Below, piece by piece: positions 12,401 through 24,400 of a stretch of 64,000 bases of DNA (the first letter of the stretch is position 1; every line of letters starts with the position of its first letter). The DNA is from Protonemura montana. Taxonomy: Eukaryota; Arthropoda; Insecta; Plecoptera; Nemouridae. The notes under the pieces are model-generated. The model saw only the letters and a program-made list of their open reading frames with translations, was not told where the DNA came from and searched no databases. A program made the translations under genes and the position numbers. The stretch is taken from the NCBI GenBank assembly GCA_947568835.1, contig OX387610.1, positions 13,249,001 to 13,313,000 of the forward strand, in the 5' to 3' direction.

Positions 12401-15400
12401 GGTTCATAATCATCATTCACTCATTCACCGACGCCATGAGACCAGTGCCGCATGGCCAGATGTCAAGACAGTGCGTCGTTAAACACAAATAATCAATCAA
12501 TTCTGACTTGGTGCCTATGTGGCACATAAGCGCCAGTTGCCAACAAGTACTGTTAGGTTCTAAACGGAATACTGCAAAAATGGCTCATTAGCAAATTTTT
12601 TTTTTAATTCTTTATTAAAAATGTGAAAGACCTTTAAAGGGCCTTTGAAGGATTTAACATACGCGCAGAAACAATTACATTGCAAAGCGGTAATGAGTGC
12701 TCGTCTGTTAAGAGTTTAAAACACAATTAATTTTGTCTTTTTTAATGATGACAGTTTCGAACTAAATTCACGACTCTCTGTGCAAACGGTCCCGGAGGTG
12801 AATTTTTGTTTTTGTCAACAGGTTAATTAGAAATACTTTGATAAAACTCTAACCTAAAAACGTCTAAGATATAGGAAGCGGTGAATTCTGTCATGCTTTA
12901 AGCCTATGTCCATTTTATTTATTATCGATTTGGTTGATTTTACTGAGAATTCCAAAATCGAGTTTAATAAGTTTTAAACTGGAAAAGTGCTTATAAAAAT
13001 GTTCGGAAAATAAAATATCCTAGAACTCAAAACAAAAATGGCAGCCATCAGCGGCGATGATTTGTAGTATTTTAAAAAAGTGACTGTTGGCCACCACAAA
13101 GCGACCGGTGGCGCCTCTATCGAGAAAGTTTGCTATCTCGCTGCAAGCTGTGCATGGATTAGTTTTGGTAATCTACATTCCACAAATAGTGTTTTATCTT
13201 TGAACGTAACTGCAATCGCATCATGAACATAAAAACCTTTGCAATTCCTGCAAACCTCAAACAATCTTATAATCGATGCAGAGTTGCGAAGCGTTCCACC
13301 GCCACGAACGTTTTTAATATTTTGCTCCGTGGTAACTTTTTGTAGCCGCAAACTGAACATTATCAATTTTGATGCAAAACGAGTTCCATGTCGAACGATG
13401 CGCTCTTTCTGGGTTTGATAATCTCGGAGCATTCTCGTAGACAGAAAGTGTTCTTTGGTTGATTGATTTGCTGTGTTTAGCGACGCACTGTTTTGTCAAC
13501 GGCTACTGTGACACTTTTATGCCGAGTGAGTATGGGGGTGATTTTATAAACTTAACCATATCTAGTAAGTGTCCGCAACACAGGCTAAAGGCACCAAGAG
13601 CTTATCGCTTAACGTCCCTTCCAAAGGACGGTACAACGCGAAAATCAGGATTCCTCCACAAATCCATGCTGTCGAGAGGTTGATAAGCAAGGCGAGTGGA
13701 GTTGCTGTACTAACTTTCATCCCTCCAACCTCTCTCCCGAACAGAACTGGTCATGTGTATGATGGTCACCCATCCAATACCCGACCCAGCGCAGTGTTGC
13801 TTAACTTTCATCCCTCCAACCTCACTCCCGAACAGAACTGGTCATGTGTATGACGGTCACATCATCCAATACCTGACTCAGCGCAGTGTTGCTTAACTTT
13901 CATCCCTCCAACCTCTCTCCCGAACAGAACTGGTCATGTGTATGATGGTCACCCATCCAATACCTGATCCAGCGCAGTGTTTCTTAACTTTCATCCCTCC
14001 AACCTCTCTCCCGAACAGAACTGGCCATGTGTATGATGGTCACCCGTCCAATACCTGACCCAGCGCAGTGTTGCTTAACTTTCATCCCTCCAACCTCACT
14101 CCCGAACAGAACTGGTCATGTGTATGATGGTCACCCATCAAATACCTGACCCAGCGCAGTGTTGCTTAACTTCGGTGTTTCCAACACACCAAGCGGTTCA
14201 AAGCAAGAGCGATCGATGATCAAGTCAAGATGCTGAGGGGTCCAGTCTTGATTACAAGGTTCATTTTGTATTTTTCTCTTTAAGTGTTGAACCTGATCTT
14301 ATGGCGTGTTTTCTTTCTTGAGCAGTTTACAAGCTAAAGTTTCAAGTAGCTTCATCAAAGTGACGTATCAGTATCCTACATCCTACAGGAATTCGAAAAA
14401 ATATATTTCTTTTAAAGTTAAGAATTTTTAGGAGAGTTTTAAGCATAATTCAGAACTTAATTAATATGAAGATTAATAATTTGTTAATTTAAGCTAATTT
14501 TTTTTTTTCTTTCTTGTCTTTAATTTTTATGGCTGCGTATCAGGTCTCAGTCTCCACCAAGAAATGTACACCCTTTTTTAATTAATCTTGTCACGTTAAA
14601 AAAACTAAAAGCCTCGAGTTTATAGGTAAAGCCAGAGGGCCAGCGTTAATGTTAAGCTTTCTGCTGAGCAAACGAGGCCGGCAACACGTGGTAACGGTAG
14701 GTGCCACCCGATGGCGCTTGCTGCTGAGCAAACGAGGCCGGCAACACGTGGTAACGGTAGGTGCCACCCGATGGCGCTTGCTGCTGAGCAAACGAGGCTG
14801 GCAACACGTGGTAACGGTAGGTGCCACCCGATGGCGCTTGCTGCTGAGCAAACGAGACCGGCAACACGTGGTAACGGTAGGTGCCACCCGATGGCGCTTG
14901 CTGCTGAGTAAACGAGGCCGGCAACACGTGGTAACGGTAGGTACCACCCGATGGCGCTTGCTGCTGAGCAAACGAGGCCGGCAACACGTGGTAACGGTAG
15001 GTGCCACCCGATGGCGCTAGCTGCTGAATAAACGAGGCCGGCAACACGTGGTAACGGTAGGTGCCACCCGATGGCGCTTGCTGCTGAGTAAACGAGGCCG
15101 GCAACTCGTGGTAACGGTAGGTGCCACCCGATGGCGCTTGCTGCTGAGTAAACGAGGCCGGCAACATGTGGTAACGGTAGTTACCACCCAAAGGATAAAC
15201 CTCTACAATTAAATAATTACAACTCAAAATAATTCTCAAGTAATTCTACGCATAGATATTTGACAAGAAATAGTAATGTATTAAAATTAAAAAAAAAACG
15301 CATCAAAATTGGACAAAAAAAAATCCTATAACAGTAAGTATAAAGCTTTACAACAAAGCACTGGCTATTTGCAACATTAAGACCAAAGAATCAAATGACT

Positions 15401-18400
15401 ATCAATTAAAAAATCTTTTAAAAATCTTTTTTATTGTAAATGCTTTTTACTCAATTGACCAATTTTTATCTGTAGACACGAGTGTATCATGTATTTCATA
15501 ATCTGTGTATAAACTGATAAGTCTTATACCTTATGGTCAATCGTTACAAGAAAGAAATTATTATTATTATTGTTTTAAGACTCATGTCTACTTGATTTAT
15601 CCTTAGCACTAGTTTTAACAAAACCCATTTCAAATAATTTTTCTTAAAATTATTATTATCATTATTATTATTCTATCGCGATACATGTTTATCAATCGTT
15701 GAGGTTAGCATTAACAAAGATAAATTGAGCGTAAACCAGACTCAAATGTAAGTGAGAAATAACGAAATAAAATTTCTGAAAACTCGAAATGACGGTGACT
15801 CAAATTAGCGGCATCCTCAATTTATTTTGGTAAAAAGATCTAAAAATTATTAACATAATAGACCGCTACAAGTTTTTAGCCAAGTCTCCTTAATTGTAAT
15901 GACGTCATTGCCAGCGACACCCCGTGGTCTTCGGGACTAAATGTTGAAATTTTAAATAGACCTAAACAAAGGGTAATTAAGTGGTCGTAAATTACCCGGT
16001 TGACCCGAAGACGTTGAAGAATTGACCCCGACAGAGAGCTGAGTACAAGGAATAACTCTTCGTGCCAGTCAAGTGGCATAGGCATGTCTGAATTTATCTT
16101 GTTTGCTCGGCTAGAGCTCGGTGTTGTGTCCAAAAGCAAACTCAAAGAATCCCTTATGATGGTTTTTAGACTCATTTCTAGTTGATTTAGCACAAGTTTT
16201 TAGAAAAACTATTTGAACTGGGGTTTGAATGCTAAGTAAAGGGTTACTAAATTTCCCTAAGTTTCGTGACATGTAATAGTTACTTCTTCAGAGGTTTGAG
16301 CAGTCCTAGAATCCCATTTTCAAGTCCCAAAATTAGGGAATCAGATGATTGTCAGCTATTTTCAAGATTGTGATGTTACTTTTAGGTCGCTTAGCTAAAA
16401 TTACTTATTGGTAAATAATGGTGAAATCATGATGGTTTTTAGACTCGTGTCTACTTGATTTATCCTTAGCACAAGTTTTTAGAAAAACTATTTCAACTGG
16501 GGTTTGAATGCTAAGTAAAGGGCTACTAAATTTCATGACGTTTCGTAACATATACTAGTTACTTCTTCAGAGGTTTGAGCAGTCCTAGAATCCCATTTTC
16601 AAGTCCCAAAATTAGGGAATCAGATGATTGTCAGCTATTTTCAAGATTGTGATGTTACTTTTAGGTCGCTTAGCTAAAATTACTTATTGGTAAATAATGG
16701 TGAAATCATGATGGTTTTTAGACTCGTGTCTACTTGATTTATCCTTAGCACAAGTTTTTAGAAAAACTATTTCAACTGGGGTTTGAATGCTAAGTAAAGG
16801 GCTACTAAATTTTCCGAAGTTTCGTGACATGTACTAGCTACTTCTTCAGAGGTTTGAGCAGTCCTAGAATCCCATTTTCAAGTCCCAAAATTAGGTAATC
16901 ACATGATTGTCAGCTATTTTCAAGATTGTGATGTTACTTTTAGGTCGCTTGGCTAAAATTACTTATTGGTAAATAATGGTGAAATCATGATGGTTTTTAG
17001 ACTCATGTCTACTTGATATAAACTTAGCACTAGTTTTGACAAAAACTATTTCAACTGGGTTTTGAATGCTAAGTGAAGAACAACTAAATTTCCCAACGTT
17101 TCGTAACATATACCTGTTACTTCTTCAAGGGTAAGAGCAGTACTGACAATTTTCCGATAACAAAAGAACCACATAGAATTATAACAATTACCAAGTTCAA
17201 GCTTCCTGAATGCATCTAAAGAAAATAATCAGGGTCAATAACTTAAAAACTAATGTATTTTGTATTTTCTGAAATAAAATCCCGAACACATTGGCGTTTT
17301 TTACTAACTAACCAATTATGACCGCATTCAAAACCCATTTCAAATAGTTTTTATTAATGGTGAAATCAGCTTTTCCTATATCTGGAACGAAAGAAAATTA
17401 TCAAATAAGTTTTTTAATCTTTTTTATTATTAACAACACTATAACCGTCTCAAAAATTGATGCACAAACGGGGACACGAACCCCGATCTCCACCTGTCGC
17501 GGGTGTTGCTCTAACCCATTGAGCTACATGGACACTGGCTTTTTGAGACGACTTCAGTGTTTATTGTGTTTGGGCATCAATTTTTGAGACGGTTATAGTG
17601 TTGATACTAATAAAATACCCTGCGCATTGCAAGCGTTTGCAATTTAAATTAGATTTCACCTAAGTTTCTTAATCAATTGCTATGACCACCGCTTTCTAAA
17701 TAAAAATAATGGATAAAACGAACAGACGGAGAAACAGATTCAAAATGCAGGTATGCCTTGAAAATATTTAGGTCTAGAACGGTTTGGCGTGTTGGAAACA
17801 TCGGTCCGCGTGTGGTCACAAAATTTAAACAACACTACGCTGGGTCAGGTATTGGATGGGTGACCACCGAACGGCTTGGCGTGTTGGAAACACCGGTCCT
17901 CGTGAGATCACCTGAAGTTAAGCAACACTGCGCTGAGTCAGGTATTTTATTAGAGACTACCAAACTCATGGTACGGAAGAGAGGTTGGAAGGATTGAAGT
18001 TATTTTAAAAAACTTCACTTCAAAAACACTTTTGATAGGGATGCTAAGCCATTGTACCTATTGGTCCCCTTGGTACCCTTGCTAGGCGCCTAGTGGTGGC
18101 AGGGTCGAAGCCCCTAGTTTAGGTTCTTTTAGTGTTACTACCCGTTACCGACTCTTTTGCTCAGCAGAAAGTTTCCTATTAAAACTGACCCTCTTACTAT
18201 TGATATAAACTCAATGGTAAAGCAAGAAAGAACTGAAGCAAGAACTGTTGTTCACCAGACAACTTTTACTTTTATTTTCCTGGCTTCATTACAAGTTATG
18301 GCAGAAAACATAAATTAAGACAGAATAAATTCAACAAAAGTCGTTCAGTCTATCGATTGCTTTGAAAAGTATTAGCGTACAGCTCAAAGTTGGCTTGAAA

Positions 18401-21400
18401 AATATGATTTTCTAAAGTTTTCAACGTGATCCGATGGATCTAGAGCTTGCATTCAGCTTGTACTAAAACTCTTATCGCTGCAATCACATCGCTTACCGGC
18501 ATCGATGGCCTATTATTATGAGTCGAAATCTCTTCGAGATAAGAGTTATCGTTGATTCGTTCGTTGCGTGCCACAAAAAGTGGTCAAAACCCGCCTTTCT
18601 TTCGTTCTGTTGAGAAAAATAACTGCAGATAATAATCCCACTTTACTGTCCAGTCTGGTAATTTATTAGGCCTATTCAAAGTTTGTATTAAATAATAGAA
18701 TTTTTCTTTTTGTATGAATAAGATATCCTAGCTCCTTCGTAGGTATTTTTTGCGTTGGTTCGGAGAACACCAAAAACTCAAGTGCATTGAATTTTGCAGT
18801 TTGTATGATTTTTTTTCAATACATGCCCATCCTGTCAGGTGTCAACATTTCAACCCGTCTCGACTCGACCATCTAAGCCAAAGATACTAGTATATAATCT
18901 AAGCTGTGTTGCCAACTCACGTACCTACCCCCACCCCTTCCCATCAGGAGGGTCTTTGTTCGATTCATGTCCATCTTGTCAGGTGTCAACATTTCAACCC
19001 GTCTCGACTCGACCATCCAAGCTGTGTTGCCAACTCACGTACCTACCCCCACCCCTTCCCTTCAGGAGGGTCTTTGTTCGATTCATGTCCATCTTGTCAG
19101 GTGTCAACATTTCAACCCGTCTCGACTCGACCATCTAAGCTGTGTTGCCAACTCACTCAACTATCCCGACACCTTCTCGCCAGCGATTTTTGCAAAAACC
19201 CTCGATATAGTTTTTGGGATTCACTGTAGAATGTACTTTATTTTGGCAAATGCTATATACTAATGTATTTTTATGTCAATTTTCTGCATATGCATACTCC
19301 TTTTTTTTTGGTTTATTATTTACTTACCATTTATTATTGGGAAAATGATTTTTTTTTTTAACTTTTGAGTGCCAAATGAAATGCAGTACAATCCGCTAAT
19401 ACCACATTTAGTGCATTATTAATAATTATATTTAGAGAATTCGAAGAGTGCATTTCAGTAATTTTGTTCTGAACAAACCAACGGTCGTCCCACTATTTAA
19501 CGATTTTCATCTGTATTTATTCCAGCTAAAACCTCATATAAAACCGCAAAATGCCCAGCAATATTTTTCTCTCTCTGAACATACAACCTGAACAAATATC
19601 ACCAATTATTTTTTTTGCGTCTGGGCTGTCTCGTTGCTGTTACGGCCACTTTTCAACGCTTCTAGGCGGAAAATTCACCGGGAAATGTATTCGAGTTCTA
19701 GCGGTTTCCCCCCCCCCTTGACGCAGACAAAAAAATATCCTGAATATAAAAAAAAAACGACGGGGTCAGTTCTGAGGTAATACGTCAGAGCAAACTGTAT
19801 AGGTACCGCGTTTTTATAAGCTTATAAACACGAGATATTGTCATCTGAAAATCGATTTAAGGGATGTAGCACCGAATTCGCTTCAAGGGGTACTGAAAAT
19901 TAAATGCCACTGACATTTTTCTAGTTTTTTTTTTTAGAAAAATCTGATGGAAATCTATAAAATGTATCGCATGTTTGCATGACGGTACTGCACGTGAACG
20001 TCATCGTTCGAGTACATAAATCCACGGTGTTGTTGTTTCTGGGGGGGTAAACAAAACTCGAGACGGTGGACAAAACGAAAGAGACACTTCTAGCACAGAC
20101 AACTGTTCTCCTTTATTCAAGACTTTTAGATGTTAAATCGATCGGAGCTTGTCGAAGACACAGGAAATCCACTTGCGTTTTCATCTCGACCTGTCTCCAG
20201 AACGAACCCGTGGTAGAAAAAGGTGTAGCGTCCCGAAAATGAAAACAACACTGCCTTTTGTTGTTCTATTCTTGTCGGAGGCAATCGGAGCCGAACGTCT
20301 GCGTTTTGCAATTTTCGATTATCTAAAAAGCATCAGTTTTGAACAACCATATCACTAATTTCTATCTCATTTTCCAGCAAAGAGAGATTAACGCAAAGAG
20401 AGATTACGTATTTGTTCATTCCACGTTTGAATTTCAAACTTAATTAAATAATTCCGTTGCTTCCCGGTAATGGGTTTTAAAGACACCGATCAAAACTTTG
20501 AGAAAGCTGCAAAACGCAAAAGTTTTCCATATTTAACTAATTTCTTGTAATATGTAATAATGCGTAGTGCCATAGTTTGGTGATCAACAGATTTTCACAA
20601 AATCCTATTTAAGAATTGTAGAATTGTTGATGTACGATTGTTCACCAACCAAAAAGGTCAAAATTGACATGGCAATGAGCACAAGCTTAGCGTACTAGGC
20701 ATTGGGTTGACGATTGATTTGTGGTGTTTAACGACGCGCTGTTTTGACATCTGGCCATGTGGCACTGGTCTAATGGCGTCGGTGATTGAGTGGATAATGA
20801 TGAACCTAATCCAGTCTAGAAGGGAGGAGGGGAAACCCGGTGCCGGCACGTAGCCTACTCCTGTCTGTCGAAGACCAAGGGGACCACCGGCTTAACGTCC
20901 CTTCCCAAGGACGGTACAACGTGAACAGCAGGATTCCTCCACAAATCAATGCTGTCGAGAGATTGATAAGCAAGGCGAATGAAGTTGCTGTACTAACTTT
21001 CATCCCTCCAACCTCTCTCCCGAACAGAACTGGTCATGTGTATGATGGTCACCCATCTAATACTTGACTCAGCGCAGTGTTGCTTAACTTCAATGCTCTC
21101 ACGCCAATTCGTTCGGTTGCTTGTGCTTATGATTATCACTATGTCAATTGCTGGTAAAACTGACCATTTCCAAAACTAAAACCATCCATCAAAAAAAAAT
21201 TCCCCTTTCTTTATTAATTTACCATCTATTCAATCTAAATTGAATCATCAATTTCGTGTGACTTTAGAGACCACACATACACACTCCCAGATAGATGAAT
21301 AGAGCACATGTACACAGAAATAGCCCGCCCTGTTCTAGCCATATGGCACCAAGGTTCGCGCCCTACCGTCGAAGATAGGGTCATTAATACCAAAGACGGG

Positions 21401-24400
21401 CTTAACTGGGTGCCACTAGGGGCACATCGCGAGCCGAATTAATGGGGGCGGGTTCGCTTTGATCACACGCAAGAGACCCGACTAGCGCTCTCCAAGTCAG
21501 CTGAGCGCGACCACGACCGGCACATTTACAACGGTGCGGAAAACGCATGGAAAATACCGAGATTGTAGCGAGGTTGCTCTGCGAAAACGCATGAGAGACA
21601 ATGGGAAAAATTCCGGGAAGCATGGAGAGCGTAGGGTAACGGTGAAAAGATTTGGATGAAGCTGATAATATAGCAAAAAAACTCTGTAAAACGCATGAGA
21701 GGCGATGGGTTCTTTTGGAAAAGCACTGGAAACATCTTGGAAAATAATATGCATATGAGGGGGCGCTGTGAAATATTTCAGAGGTAAATAGTATGAGAAA
21801 AGTGCTGGAAAACGCTGGAAAATATCAAAAAATATAACTAGAAAGTCCTGATTAACGCTTGAGAGGTGAGAGGTGTATATCTTTGGAAAACACTGCAAAA
21901 AAACTGGCAACATGATTAATATTTTGAAAATACTGAGAAGCTTTGAGAGTTTACTGAGAAACATTTCCGAGAAATGAAAAGCACGTGAAAAACGATGAAA
22001 AACGCTGCAAAACTCTGGGACCAATGACCCCTTGAACCCAGGGCAATACAGTTGACGCATTTCTTAATGGAAAACTGCTCAAAGGAGCAAACATTTCAGA
22101 TTTTGTCAAACGGTTTTTTTCCCATTTATTCACAAGCCATGCAGCTTGTTTTTGGGGGGAAAAGATTAATTCACAACCACACAAAGATATTTTTGGTTCA
22201 AATTTTGAATATTCATTCATTGCCATGACATTTGGCAATGACAATCTCGTGCCTTTATATATATAATACTATTTTATATAAAATAGACGATTTACCAAAC
22301 GATGATAATGATTTAAACTGTAAGACAAGGACAAAGGGAAATTTTAAACTAAAGAAAATAAAACTAGAAATAACAAAGATAGACCCAGATTTTGCAGGTG
22401 CAAAACTGTATAATGCTCTACCTAATTATATCAAGGAAAAAAAAGGACAGGCGCTAAGAAATAGCATAAAAGAGTTTTTAATTGAGAGATATTTTATACT
22501 GTCAAAGAATTTAATTTTAATTTTAAAAAATGACTGTCAAATAACGTGTATAAGTTCTAAATGACAATAAACAAATTATTATTATTATTAATAATTATTA
22601 TTTCGTCAGTTAGGATCATTTTATTTATCAAAGTGAAAACAATAGGGGGCTTTCTTGACGGCCACCACCCAACCCAACCTCTCATTCCAAGCGAATTTGG
22701 TACCAGACGCTTGTCGGGCATCTGGGGAGACAAGGTTCGCGGTCCAACATGCAGATTGCAAATTAGTACGCACACCCACCGAACGAACATAAGACAGAAT
22801 TCCTCTAGCTGTTTAGCCAGATCTAACCCCCTAAAGTGAAAGTAAAACGCTCCACGCGACCGTTAACTGCGGCGAAGAAGCTCTCAATTACACCAAACAA
22901 ATGCAGAGAAATCATGGAAATCTCTTTGCGTGCAAAGCCGCGCGGCGCTCCTGGGTAATGTAAAATTCAGATGGCATAATTAGTATGTACATTCCACGGA
23001 CATTAGCTGAAATTGTGCGAGCCGACAGAGCACACACGTTGTGCCAAAAGCGAAAGTGAAATTAAATGTTAAAATGTATTCATTTTCCTCTTGTCGGTAC
23101 TGTTTATATGGTGTGCGTTGCGGTTACCCCTATAGTGAATGAGATGGTTTGGCGACTTCATTTTGGTGTAATTTAATATTTTACTGGAATTGTGTGCTAT
23201 GGGAATTACGTTATACCTTTCACCTAGATAATTAGGACCGCATAGTCAAGTAGATGGAAAACAGATGAAAAGGATACTTGCTCGTTATGCTACTTGAAAG
23301 TTAGGTGAAATTAAACGTCAAATACGGAAGAGTGAATTCTACATTTTCAATAGGCTAATGATGTTGAAATGGCCGCCAAATTTCTACTTTACAGCGACAC
23401 AAATGTAGGATGCCGCCAGGTGGAGTCACCGTCGTTTCGAGATTTAATAAATTTAATTTCGTTATTTCTCGCAGATTACTCGCATTTGAAACTGGTTTAC
23501 ACTCAATTAATCTGTATTAATTCAAATCTCAACGATTGATAGACATGTATCGCGATATTTTGTACAGTAATTAGTTATTGTAGCGGTTTGTTAAAAAAAC
23601 CCAGCCGCAAGCGCCATCGGGTGGCACCTACCGTTACCACGCGTTGCCAGCCTCGTTTGCTCAGCAGAAAGTCAAACATTAACGCTGACCCTCTGACTAT
23701 ACCTCAATAAACTCAATGGTAGTACAGTATTTGCAAAGCTTTGCACGGTTTAGTCTCCCTTGACAAAATATGCACCTGGAGGCTTGTTCCAATTTACCCA
23801 ACCTAGGTATAATTCATGATTAAGTTAAATTACTACATTCCATTATATGCACGGACACAGTTAAAGGATCGAGTATGGCCTGTATTATTTTTGGCCGCCT
23901 GCTTTGCCGTTTAAAACCGGGCAGGTCATCTTTAATTTTAAAACACTGTCCTGTGTTTACCTATAGCTATACGGAAACATATTCCTGCTAAACGACATTA
24001 ATTATCAATGGTTAATGATTGTGCGGCCTTTTGCTGGCGGGCACAATAAGAAATGAAGACAAAGCTCTGCTAAAGTGTGGGACGTGCTCAGAAGAAAGTG
24101 CTTTTGTTGTTCAGATAAGACTTTTCGACAACGAAATTTTGTGAGTATCTTAAAACTGATGAAAAAACGTATTTCTTGTTTGATGAGAATAAGAAATAAA
24201 GATAGGCCCCCGTGCACGTACGGGCTGGGAACTGTAGAGTTTGGCAAGGGAAGTTAGTACGTCTAAGATGTACAGACGCATAAACTATGCATACGCTAAG
24301 ATGCAAGTAAATACACTTATTGCTATGTTTACTTAGTTTATTTACGAAGGAATTATAAAGCAATGCATGTCTAGCAGTGCTACATTTGATTTGTCATTTT

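Noticed and set aside
14591-15239. Overlapping repetitive frames of 120-195 codons on both strands
   Set aside because: The 60-bp unit is divisible by three, so frames stay open on both strands through the whole array. There is no start context, splice signal or homologue.
21497-22060. 187-codon minus-strand frame
   Set aside because: It runs through the purine-rich low-complexity region where stop codons are rare on that strand; composition explains it.
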